From positions 1-64,000 of IMG/VR virus record IMGVR_UViG_3300032334_000315: 64,000 nt of DNA; one strand, given 5' to 3'. The stretch comes from a virus. The position numbers were made by a program, and so were the translations under genes. The stretch's first letter is position 1, and each line of letters starts with the position of its first letter. Below are positions 55,656 through 63,631 of this stretch, one piece after another. A model generated the notes under the pieces. It saw only the letters and a list, made by a program, of their open reading frames with translations. It was not told the origin of the DNA and made no database searches.

Positions 55656-57361
55656 GATATCATCCTACTAAAGTTTTTCTGTTTTGTGAATCGGAGTGTG
55701 CTTGTGAATTTATCTTGCAGAACATCGCCCTTATGAGAGATGACGAAGATGTTTGTGTCTTCCACATTATGTATAAGCTTCAGGAACTCATCGCAGCCGT
55801 TAGCGTCAAGCGAAGCATCAAATACCTCATCAAGGATAAGCAGATTGGTGTTGACGCTGTTCTTCATGCGAGCGATGGAACGCCATGTAAACAATAGCGA
55901 AAGGTCAATACGCATTTTCTCGCCTTCGCTGAATGAATCGTATGTGAAATCGTCACGGTGGCGTGACAAAATCTTTTCTTCAAACGTCTCATTCAGTTCA
56001 AACTTAACAAAGAAATCCATAGCTGCAAGGTACTTGTTGACAAGCGTATTGATAACTGGTACATATTGCTTGATGATCCGAGACTTGATGCCTGAGTCGC
56101 GCAGAATTATTCCGGCAAGATCGTGCATCTCTCTCTGTGCAAGTAGATGCTTTTTACGCTCCAAGAGATCAGCAAATTTCGCTTGGAGTTCTTTAATGAT
56201 TTCCTCGTGTCCAGTACTGACGGTCTCTTTCTCGAGGCCCTCAATTTCTTTTTGCCAGATAGAGATTTCTTTTTGGCTTGTGCGAACATCGGCTTGGATG
56301 CTATTGAGGCTCGATTGATGTTTATGGATTTGCCGAAGTACTCGCTCAATGCCCTCTCTACGTTCTTCGCATGATGCAATTTCTCCAGATAGCTTAATGA
56401 GCGCATCTTCAATGTCGGCAATTGTCTTTTCTTTCTCATCTATTTTCTCACACTTAATTGCTTGGTCGATATCCTGTGTGCATGTTGGACACTCATTGTT
56501 ATCGTGGTAAAATGCAATTGACTTTTTTGCATTAGCTTTCTTTAGTGTCAAGCTTTTCTCTAAAGCAAGAAGCTTGCGCTGCCTCTCAATAACAGAGTCG
56601 TGGTCATCTGTAGACTCGGTTAGCTGTGCGATAGTTTCTTGCTCTTCCTGTGCATTGACCATCGCACTATCAATAGCTTGTTCCAGCTCAGCAATCCGCT
56701 CGCGGCGCTCAAGAATCTTTTCGCCCTTATGATCCTCTTGTTGCTTACGCAGTTTTTCCTGCACAAGAATGGAATCGGATGTGGATACCATATCGCGTTC
56801 ATTTAGATTGTAGTCCTCACGCGCACCCGTGACGCGATCCTTCAATAGCAAAGCCATTGACGAGAACACACGGATGTCCAACAGGTCTTCAATAACCTCA
56901 CGGCGATTGTTAGTTGATAGCTGCATGAATGGTACGAACGATGACGAACCGAGAATGACAACCTGCGTGAACGACTTCATAGTGAGCCGCAAGATATTCT
57001 TCTCAAGCATCTCCTGATAATCACGCGCAGCAGCTTCCTGATCCAGAAGCTTGCCATTCTCTATGATTTCAAAGATAGCTGGCTTGATACCACGCCTAAT
57101 TAGATATTGCTTATCACCAACCGTAAACTCTACCTCAACGACAACATCTCGGCCATTGACAGAGTTGATTAGCTGATCCTTTTTGATCTTACGGAATGGC
57201 TTGCCATACAACGAAAAACACAATGCATCCAACACAGTAGATTTGCCAGCACCATTCTCACCAACAATAAGAGTTGATGGATTGGCATCTAGCGAAATCT
57301 CTGTGAAGGCGTTGCCAGTGGATAGAAAATTCTTCCAACGAACGGATGTAAAATGTATCAT
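55652..57361 (-). CDS. 46: SbcC/Rad50-like recombination ATPase, T4 gp46, 569 aa
   Basis: Walker A GENGAGKS (34-41), a CPTC zinc hook (Cys291, Cys294) between two coiled coils and SFSEGEKMR near 495 as ABC signature. With gp47 it resects DNA ends for recombination-primed replication and host-DNA breakdown. Length matches T4 gp46. ATGA overlaps couple it to the 60-aa gene upstream and to peptide deformylase downstream. Confidence 0.95.
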   Translation of the reverse strand: MIHFTSVRWKNFLSTGNAFTEISLDANPSTLIVGENGAGKSTVLDALCFSLYGKPFRKIKKDQLINSVNGRDVVVEVEFTVGDKQYLIRRGIKPAIFEIIENGKLLDQEAAARDYQEMLEKNILRLTMKSFTQVVILGSSSFVPFMQLSTNNRREVIEDLLDIRVFSSMALLLKDRVTGAREDYNLNERDMVSTSDSILVQEKLRKQQEDHKGEKILERRERIAELEQAIDSAMVNAQEEQETIAQLTESTDDHDSVIERQRKLLALEKSLTLKKANAKKSIAFYHDNNECPTCTQDIDQAIKCEKIDEKEKTIADIEDALIKLSGEIASCEERREGIERVLRQIHKHQSSLNSIQADVRTSQKEISIWQKEIEGLEKETVSTGHEEIIKELQAKFADLLERKKHLLAQREMHDLAGIILRDSGIKSRIIKQYVPVINTLVNKYLAAMDFFVKFELNETFEEKILSRHRDDFTYDSFSEGEKMRIDLSLLFTWRSIARMKNSVNTNLLILDEVFDASLDANGCDEFLKLIHNVEDTNIFVISHKGDVLQDKFTSTLRFTKQKNFSRMIS

Positions 57362-57540
57362 TTCTTTCCAATAATATCACGAGGATGGTCTTGATTATCC
57401 CATCTGTATCGCCCAGTAGAATGTTGAGCGAACCGTTTCGCTTCGTTATTCTCAAAGACAGTTACGCCACCAGTCTTATAGATATATCGGTATTCATTAC
57501 CTTCACGATCAAGGTAAATCACACTTGGCTCAAATTCCAT
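57358..57540 (-). CDS. small conserved phage protein, 60 aa
   Basis: A small beta-rich protein (PSVIYLDREGNEYRYIYKTGGVTVFEN) tightly coupled between gp47 and gp46, with ATGA at its end. I recall small genes at this site in related phages but no function. The position suggests a link with the gp46/47 nuclease. Confidence 0.72.
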   Translation of the reverse strand: MEFEPSVIYLDREGNEYRYIYKTGGVTVFENNEAKRFAQHSTGRYRWDNQDHPRDIIGKK

Positions 57541-57541
57541 A

Positions 57542-58600
57542 TCAAACTTCCATTTTCATTGCTTCATTGTATAGAGAATGCATTAGATTGTCAAGCTCTT
57601 TTGTGTCAACGCTTGTTTCTAGTGTGCCAATATACTTAGACAAAATCGTAAGGGTATCTTCGGCCTCGTTCAATAGATCATTCTCGTCAATGGTGTCCAT
57701 GTTGCGATGGTCTTCAACGATTACCACCTCAATAGGATTGGCTTCATAAAGCTTTGTGGTAAACAAATCAAACGCAAACGGATTATCTTTACCTTGTACG
57801 ATAAGCTTCACATACGCGCCCGCGTATTTTGAAAAGTCTCTATCAAGCAAAGCTTCGGTGGTAACATCCTTATCGTTATACCACATCTTACGGAACATCT
57901 TGAATGGATTTTCTATAAACGCCAGTTCACGAGTTTCCGTATCAAGGATATGGAATCCTTTGGGGTCATCGTAGTCGCTCCAAGTAAACTCAGCATGGCT
58001 ACCAAGGTAGTGAATGTTCCCAGCAGAAGACCTGTGATGATAATGACCGCTAAGTACCATATCGAACCTACCAAACAAACCACGATCATCTCCATGGCTG
58101 ACTGGACTACCTCGATACATTTCAAAACCTGCAAGCTCGAGGTGGCCCATGCAGATTTGAGCGTTTGTTGTGCTGATAAGCTGTAGCGTTTCATCACGGT
58201 TATCATCGCAGATCCATGGAATGAAAAGAATTGGAACGCCATCAACTTTTACCTCTCTAGCGGACTCATAGATACAGAAATCATTTCCGTAGATTTCTCG
58301 GATTGAATTTACAGAGTTCGTATTTTTGAAATAGGTATCGTGATTTCCGATGATGAGGTGTGGACGGATTTCTCTTTGGTGTAGCGGTCTAATAAAATCT
58401 TCTCGTAGTCGCTTAGCTGTATTGATATTAAGATATTTACGACGGTCAACCAAATCACCGAGATGGATAACAGTGTCAATGCCATGAGTATCGAGATACG
58501 GAAAGAAAATGTCATCTAAGAATTTCTTGTTGTTGTCGAGAAATGCGGAATTGTCATTACGCACACCCCAGTGCGTGTCAGTGATAAGTGCAATCTTCAT
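57542..58600 (-). CDS. 47: SbcD/Mre11-like nuclease, T4 gp47, 352 aa
   Basis: Calcineurin-type motifs DTHWG (Asp8, His10), HLGDLVD (46-51), GNHDTY (84-89), the GH motifs CMGHLEL and SGHYHHR near residues 147 and 175. This is the nuclease partner of gp46. It starts at ATGA over the gp55 stop codon. Confidence 0.95.
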   Translation of the reverse strand: MKIALITDTHWGVRNDNSAFLDNNKKFLDDIFFPYLDTHGIDTVIHLGDLVDRRKYLNINTAKRLREDFIRPLHQREIRPHLIIGNHDTYFKNTNSVNSIREIYGNDFCIYESAREVKVDGVPILFIPWICDDNRDETLQLISTTNAQICMGHLELAGFEMYRGSPVSHGDDRGLFGRFDMVLSGHYHHRSSAGNIHYLGSHAEFTWSDYDDPKGFHILDTETRELAFIENPFKMFRKMWYNDKDVTTEALLDRDFSKYAGAYVKLIVQGKDNPFAFDLFTTKLYEANPIEVVIVEDHRNMDTIDENDLLNEAEDTLTILSKYIGTLETSVDTKELDNLMHSLYNEAMKMEV

Positions 58601-59193
58601 TGTGAATTCAACTTCGCTTCTTTAGTTTCAGCGGCCTTAGCTTTCTTAGCAATGCTGGAATCTTCAAAGTCTTTCATAAAGCGTTCCATCTGTTCCTGTG
58701 ACCACTCACCATACTTGATATCGGTATCATAAGACCTGATATCACCGCCTTGATTTTCAGATGTAGCACCCATAATGTTTGCTTGTTCAATGGCTGCATA
58801 CTTGGTATATAAATGACGCTTCTCTCGTTGAATGCGGCGAAGAAATGCAAAGTAAATAATCTGCGTGAAGTATGCGAATGGATTCTTAGACTTCGCAGGG
58901 TCAAAGTTATTCAGATATAGCAGGCAATTCTCAATACCATCTGAAATCATTTCCTCGCGGAACGTGTAGTTTGAGAAGTTTGGCTTGTATGCAAGGTGTG
59001 TCGCAATCTTCATAATAGCTTCACCGATATAATGTGGAATGCGCGGTAGCTCTTTACCAGCTTCCTTAGCAGCTTGCACTTTCTCTCTATGGATTACCAA
59101 TGCATCAAATAAATCCACATTGTTCACATAATGCTTTTTCTTCTTAGGTGGTTTGGCATAAGTAATGAAGACCGGCTCTAATTTTTCAGTCAT
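58597..59193 (-). CDS. 55: late-transcription sigma factor, T4 gp55, 198 aa
   Basis: YTFREEMISDGIENCLLYLNNFD with the following FAYFTQIIYFAFLRRIQREK is the region 2-like core of gp55. It directs host RNA polymerase to TATAAATA late promoters, with gp33 and the gp45 clamp in T4. Perfect octamers of this type stand before several head and lysis genes here. The order UvsY, UvsW, 120-aa gene, gp55, gp47, gp46 recalls cyanophage-type T4-like phages. Confidence 0.93.
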   Translation of the reverse strand: MTEKLEPVFITYAKPPKKKKHYVNNVDLFDALVIHREKVQAAKEAGKELPRIPHYIGEAIMKIATHLAYKPNFSNYTFREEMISDGIENCLLYLNNFDPAKSKNPFAYFTQIIYFAFLRRIQREKRHLYTKYAAIEQANIMGATSENQGGDIRSYDTDIKYGEWSQEQMERFMKDFEDSSIAKKAKAAETKEAKLNSQ

Positions 59194-59202
59194 AATATAC
59201 TC

Positions 59203-59565
59203 CTAGTGGATTGATAAGCTAATGCCATTTGCAGATTCGGCCATATTGCGAATCATTTCTTGGCGCGCTTCATACTTACGCTTCTCTTCTAGCATATCAA
59301 GGGTGCGTTGGTAGCGTTCTGCGATATCTAATTCTACTTGAGAATACACCATTACGTTGCATTTGTCAATAGTTATTTTGCTTTCCATGAGCGAATCAAA
59401 TGGAATCCAACGCATTATGGTTGTTGTCAATACCCCAGTGTCAAGATTTGGCGTGGCATCAACGACGAATGGCTGGCAAACATATAGGCAATCCTCGTCT
59501 TCACCTTCATAGGTACATAGAACATCATCGCCATTATTCATCTTCAAATAATACACTTCGCTCAT
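59203..59565 (-). CDS. conserved phage protein, 120 aa
   Basis: A beta-rich N-terminal half (YYLKMNNGDDVLCTYEGED, LYVCQPFVVDAT) resembles the Sm-like pattern of the 105-aa protein at 39459-39776. The C-terminal half is a charged helix. It overlaps the end of uvsW by 32 nt. I recall a gene at this place in related phages, with unknown function. Confidence 0.75.
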   Translation of the reverse strand: MSEVYYLKMNNGDDVLCTYEGEDEDCLYVCQPFVVDATPNLDTGVLTTTIMRWIPFDSLMESKITIDKCNVMVYSQVELDIAERYQRTLDMLEEKRKYEARQEMIRNMAESANGISLSIH

Positions 59566-61024
59566 TGGAACTCTCCTTTAGTTTGATGGTGTGCATTTCA
59601 TATGCAAACCCCTCAGAGTTGTACATCTTCACACGTTCAATAAGGTGGTTCAATGTGAAGTTCTTATTGTTGCCGATAGTAAGATTGTCTGCAATATCGA
59701 ATAGTGTCATGCTGTCTTTGGTATCAGATACGCGCAGGCCACGCCCGACCGATTGCATAGTTCTAACGCGGCTTTTAGTTGGGCTTGCGAATATGACATT
59801 ATGTAGGTTCTTGATATTTATGCCTGTACTAAAGGTGCCGTAGGACGCAACGATAATAGCATCGTTCTCCTTCTCAACGATAGCACGAATAGCCTCGCGC
59901 TCTTCACCATCGACACCACCATGAACGAAAAACACCTTGCGATTGCCTGCTTTCTCACCAATCATATCATACAGAATAGCACCATGCTTTTCAACATATG
60001 AATAAAGGATCAGCGTATTCCCCCCGAGAGATACAGCAAGATTACGAATGAATTTATTGCGAGGTTCAAAAGAAATAATGTGTGCAATTTCATCTTGATA
60101 TGTACCACCTTTTAGTTTCTTAGCTTCTGCAACAGGATGATTCAACACCAGAACTTTGATTTTCAAATCAGCAAGTGTGCCTTGATCCATTAGTTCGCGG
60201 GACGATATAATCTTGGTTGCTGGACCAAAAAGACCCTCAAGGACTAGTTCATTGACCTGTGAGCCATCAAGCGTACCTGTGAGACCAAACCGATACTGAG
60301 TATTGACCATGGATGTCATAATCTTAGTAAGGCTCTGTGCTTTGAACAGATGTGCTTCGTCACCGACAATCAACTCAAAAGATTCGAAAAATCTTTTATC
60401 CATTTCGTAAACGGATTGCCAGGTTGAGATAACAATTGGTTTATCAGTTTGTTTATCTTGCCCTCCAAAAATTCGGTGAACGAACTCATCAGATACAAAA
60501 CCATAGTCGGCAAAATCAGAATACAGCTGGTGCACCAAAGAAATAGTTGGCACAATAATAAGAGTACGGCAGTCATAGTACCTCGTCAGAAGATAGATGA
60601 TAAGTGATTTACCAGAGCCAGTAGGAGAAACCAAAACACAGCGTTTGTTTCTAACAGCGAGAGCAAATGCGCGTAATTGGTGGTCGTGTGCTTCAAAAGG
60701 CAGTGAAAGTGATTGTGCAAATTCTTTAGCTTCAGCCAGTGAGAATTCTTCTGTTGCGTCAAAACCATCAACCGACTCGACGGTGTAATCACGCTCTTGC
60801 CCCCAACGCATTACCTCGCGTGAGAGGCCGTGGTAGATTTGATTGTTGCGAGAGTTGAATAGACGGATCTTACCGTCCCAATGTTTTGCTTTGAACGCAG
60901 GGCTATACTTAGCACCAGGTACCTCAAACGTAAGATGCTCAGCTAGTTCTCTTGCAATACCAGGGTCACACTCAACACGGATGAAAGCTTCGTTTACTTT
61001 GTGCAATCTGATATCAGAATCCAT
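59534..61024 (-). CDS. uvsW: SF2 helicase UvsW, 496 aa
   Basis: ATG 61024 has GGAGA upstream and overlaps the end of uvsY by 11 nt. Walker A PTGSGKS (134-140), DEAH box GDEAH (221-225), SAT-like GLTGT and the C-terminal QSVGRGLR motif VI mark an SF2 helicase; the N-terminal domain with FKAKHWDGKIRLF is that of T4 UvsW. It unwinds R-loops and branched DNA and helps switch replication from origins to recombination. Confidence 0.95.
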   Translation of the reverse strand: MDSDIRLHKVNEAFIRVECDPGIARELAEHLTFEVPGAKYSPAFKAKHWDGKIRLFNSRNNQIYHGLSREVMRWGQERDYTVESVDGFDATEEFSLAEAKEFAQSLSLPFEAHDHQLRAFALAVRNKRCVLVSPTGSGKSLIIYLLTRYYDCRTLIIVPTISLVHQLYSDFADYGFVSDEFVHRIFGGQDKQTDKPIVISTWQSVYEMDKRFFESFELIVGDEAHLFKAQSLTKIMTSMVNTQYRFGLTGTLDGSQVNELVLEGLFGPATKIISSRELMDQGTLADLKIKVLVLNHPVAEAKKLKGGTYQDEIAHIISFEPRNKFIRNLAVSLGGNTLILYSYVEKHGAILYDMIGEKAGNRKVFFVHGGVDGEEREAIRAIVEKENDAIIVASYGTFSTGINIKNLHNVIFASPTKSRVRTMQSVGRGLRVSDTKDSMTLFDIADNLTIGNNKNFTLNHLIERVKMYNSEGFAYEMHTIKLKESSNERSVLFEDE

Positions 61025-61451
61025 TTGTGAACTTTCTCCACTCAATAGCCGACTTGATATCATAACCACGCTGATGAATTGCTTTGATGATTGAGGTTAG
61101 CGTTTCGACCTTCTCTTCCTGCATAGAGATGCGGTTGTCTAACTTCATCAACTCGCTATCAGAATCCACATAATTATGCACCTCATTCTTCAATACCTTG
61201 TGAAGAAAAGGTTCACGGCTCATGCGCTCGAGGTCATCGGGATTGTTTAATGTGCCAAGGTAATACTCACGCAAGTCCTTATACAGACCTTTTTTCTTAG
61301 CCATGCATGATCTCAGAAGCGACCTTTCAATGGCTAAGATTTGAATATATTTGGCGTGAAGGGAAGAAATTGCGAGGCTATCGCGATCTAAGTTAAGATC
61401 GTCATATAGCGCGTCTTTTGACCAGTTCTCAAGGATGTCTTCAAGTTTCAT
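61014..61451 (-). CDS. uvsY: recombination mediator UvsY, 145 aa
   Basis: Length (T4: 137 aa), start MKLEDILENWSKDA and the helical charged body fit UvsY, and uvsW directly follows as in T4. UvsY loads UvsX on gp32-covered single-stranded DNA. The promoter -10 TATTAT stands exactly six bases before the ATG and no ribosome site is present in the promoter or message. Confidence 0.9.
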   Translation of the reverse strand: MKLEDILENWSKDALYDDLNLDRDSLAISSLHAKYIQILAIERSLLRSCMAKKKGLYKDLREYYLGTLNNPDDLERMSREPFLHKVLKNEVHNYVDSDSELMKLDNRISMQEEKVETLTSIIKAIHQRGYDIKSAIEWRKFTNGF

Positions 61452-61457
61452 ATGTAC

Positions 61458-61486
61458 ATAATACCATTAAGTTTGAGCATTGTCAA
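61458..61486 (-). promoter_or_regulatory. sigma70-type promoter, leaderless geometry, uvsY
   Basis: TTGACA (61486-61481), a 17-bp spacer and TATTAT (61463-61458). Back-to-back with the plus-strand promoter at 61500-61528. Confidence 0.87.
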
Positions 61487-61499
61487 TGCATTATTTGTA

Positions 61500-61528
61500 T
61501 TGACAACCGACTATATCTGAGGTATAAT
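61500..61528 (+). promoter_or_regulatory. plus-strand sigma70-type promoter (antisense)
   Basis: TTGACA (61500-61505), a 17-bp spacer and TATAAT (61523-61528), then AAGGATGTTGTA and CCGGGTCAG up to 61549. Nearly the same sequence follows the plus promoter at 30415-30443. It reads into the 3' end of the tube-like gene. Confidence 0.78.
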
Positions 61529-61553
61529 AAGGATGTTGTACCGGGTCAGTCTA

Positions 61554-62099
61554 TTACTCGTCTAGCGCATACTTACGATATCTGAATACCGCTGTGGCCT
61601 CTAGATAATCAATTGTCGTATTGGTAGACGTAAATGCTAATTCTGTAAGTGAGATTGGGAAGCAATCATAAAAGAAGATGTTGATATTTAGATTCTTAGC
61701 ACTGGTCAATACCGAAAGAACTGCGTCTGATACGAATGTGGTTGCATTACCGACTGGTCTAAAACCAACTGAGTTATTACGAATGTCTTTTGATAGGTCG
61801 CGTGTTTGCCCAAGATCATCAGGGTGACCAAGGCCTACAAGCCATTTCTGAATCTCAAAATAGTTCTTTAGATCCTCATCGACCTTAAATGTAACAGCTA
61901 ACGGCTCGTATGTCAACCTATCTCCTGGGCGCGGTACATACGCGAACGGAGTTGGCGTCTCAATAGGATTCATAGAAATGGCTGGAATAGAAACGCCTTG
62001 AGCAAAATAATTGACGTTAGGCAGACGCTTGATGGCAAACTGAAAGCCATTTTGCCCTAGCATATTAATGTTTTCAGGTTGATTTTGGTACGCTGTCAT
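61554..62099 (-). CDS. tail tube-fold structural protein (gp19-like), 181 aa
   Basis: ATG 62099 is the real start; a longer frame upstream crosses the terminator and promoter. FAIKRLPNVNYFAQGVSIP, PRPGDRLTYEPLAVTFKVDED and YLEATAVFRYRKY are hallmarks I recall for tube-fold proteins of marine T4-like phages (gp19/gp3/gp54 group). The exact T4 counterpart is unsure. The late promoter TATAAATA lies five bases before the ATG, so +1 would be the A of ATG. Confidence 0.78.
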   Translation of the reverse strand: MTAYQNQPENINMLGQNGFQFAIKRLPNVNYFAQGVSIPAISMNPIETPTPFAYVPRPGDRLTYEPLAVTFKVDEDLKNYFEIQKWLVGLGHPDDLGQTRDLSKDIRNNSVGFRPVGNATTFVSDAVLSVLTSAKNLNINIFFYDCFPISLTELAFTSTNTTIDYLEATAVFRYRKYALDE

Positions 62100-62104
62100 A
62101 TAGC

Positions 62105-62112
62105 TATTTATA
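62105..62112 (-). promoter_or_regulatory. late promoter TATAAATA, leaderless geometry
   Basis: Five bases separate the octamer from the ATG at 62099. In T4 the octamer is at -13 to -6, so the ATG would be +1. The octamer follows the T run of the gp23 terminator after two bases. Confidence 0.82.
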
Positions 62113-62114
62113 AT

Positions 62115-62142
62115 AAAAAAGGGAGAGCATTTCTGCCCTCCC
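62115..62142 (-). terminator. rho-independent terminator of gene 23
   Basis: A 9-bp stem GGGAGGGCA/TGCTCTCCC with a GAAA tetraloop, then six T on the minus strand. It is 58 nt past the gp23 stop codon. Confidence 0.93.
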
Positions 62143-62171
62143 AGTTTGCGGCTTGAAACCGTCTTGTATTG

Positions 62172-62197
62172 CCTCGCCTTTGAATCAGCGAGGTTTT
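62172..62197 (+). terminator. plus-strand rho-independent terminator candidate
   Basis: CCTCGC and GCGAGG form a 6-bp stem with a 10-nt loop, followed on the plus strand by TTTTTAT. It would end a transcript of about 660 nt started at the plus promoter 61500-61528. Confidence 0.5.
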
Positions 62198-62199
62198 TA

Positions 62200-63591
62200 T
62201 TACATAAGGTTTGTGACCTGCACAAAGCGGTAGTAAAGGTTTGCGCGGGCATCGCCGAACGCACCGATAGCACCAGTGGCATCGTTCGTTGCGAATGGGT
62301 TTGCAACCATTCCGTAACGAGTCTTGAAGCCAATCTTTGGCTGGAAGGTGTTTTCACCAACTGCACGAACCATCTGAAGTGGTACGTATGGGCAATAGAA
62401 CAGACCAGCGTCAAATGCTGAAGAGCCCTTATAGCCGATTGTGAAATACTGCTTACCAGATGCAGAAGAGAAGTATGGATCAATGTAAACCTTGATACGG
62501 CCACCAAGAACACCAGCGAAGGTATTGCCTGTGTCGTCAACATTTAGATTGTTAGATAGAGCAGGTGTGTAATCAAGAACGCCTGCCATCTGAAGAGCCG
62601 AAGCTACGTCAGAACCGCAGATGATTACGTTACCCTTACCACGACGAGTTGCCTTAGCAATCTGGTTCGCTTCGCGCTCAATCTGGAACAATAGACCCTT
62701 GAACTTTTCTACCATCCAACGACCGTTAGAGTCAACGTCTAGGTTAAACGTACCTGTTGAAGTTACGTTTTCCTGAGCGCCGGCTGTAGCAGTATAGTTG
62801 ATTGTACGAACAACTTCACGGTTGATTTCAGAAAGGATTTCAGCAGCAAGAATGTTTGATAGTTCCTGCTCAGCATCAAGACCGTGAATGGCCTTAAGAT
62901 CCTGTGCAAGTTCCATTGTGTATTCTGCCTTGAGAGCGCGGCTAACTGCTGTTACAGCAACCTTCTCAATGCTGAATGCCATTTCCTGGAAATCGTTACC
63001 ACGTCCGTCACCAAGAGCTTCTGCGCGAGCAGTAGTCATACCTGTTGACATGTTATAGCCAGCAGCGCCAGCAGTTACACGACCAGTTGGATCAGAACCA
63101 GACTGAGAACGAACTGAAGTGTTAGCAACAACAAATGAAGACGCTGTATTGCCTTTAGCAGAACCAGAGAATGTGGTATTTGCTTCGTTGAATAGAGCTT
63201 CTGCACCTGTCTGGCTGTTATAACGTGAACGCATTGCGAAGATAAGGCCTGTTGGACCTGTCATTGGCTGTACGCCGCAGATATCATACGCAATTAGGTT
63301 AGGCATAGAACGACGAACCAATGAAATAAGTACTGGATCGAATGTGTCGATGGAACCAGCTGCGGCTGTAGATGACGATGCACCCATAGCGTTTGTTGGA
63401 GCTGTTTCACCTAGTAGTGATGGAGCCTGGTAACCACCAGATCCAAAACCTTGTTCGCGAGCTGACTTTTCCTGGTTTTCCAGAAGCTGTGCTACTACTG
63501 AGCGGCGGTGCGCATCCTTGATTGGAGATAGATCGCTATGCTCCAGGACTGGCTGCCACTTTTTCTGAACTTGTTCATTCAGAGATTGCAT
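62200..63591 (-). CDS. 23: major capsid protein, T4 gp23-like, 463 aa
   Basis: Start at ATG 63591 with AAGGAG. N-terminal prohead segment (1-65), then SLVRRSMPNLIAYDICGVQPMTGPTGLIFAMRSRY, a gp23 signature, and IEREANQIAKATRRGKGNVI in the P domain. The C-terminus AFGDARANLYYRFVQVTNLM is typical of gp23 in marine T4-like phages. The N-terminal segment is expected to be cut by the prohead protease at ...LLGETAP.. or close by. A strong terminator follows. Confidence 0.96.
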   Translation of the reverse strand: MQSLNEQVQKKWQPVLEHSDLSPIKDAHRRSVVAQLLENQEKSAREQGFGSGGYQAPSLLGETAPTNAMGASSSTAAAGSIDTFDPVLISLVRRSMPNLIAYDICGVQPMTGPTGLIFAMRSRYNSQTGAEALFNEANTTFSGSAKGNTASSFVVANTSVRSQSGSDPTGRVTAGAAGYNMSTGMTTARAEALGDGRGNDFQEMAFSIEKVAVTAVSRALKAEYTMELAQDLKAIHGLDAEQELSNILAAEILSEINREVVRTINYTATAGAQENVTSTGTFNLDVDSNGRWMVEKFKGLLFQIEREANQIAKATRRGKGNVIICGSDVASALQMAGVLDYTPALSNNLNVDDTGNTFAGVLGGRIKVYIDPYFSSASGKQYFTIGYKGSSAFDAGLFYCPYVPLQMVRAVGENTFQPKIGFKTRYGMVANPFATNDATGAIGAFGDARANLYYRFVQVTNLM

Positions 63592-63631
63592 GTTAGTTCT
63601 CCTTATTGATTTCAACTAATGTTATAAAAAC

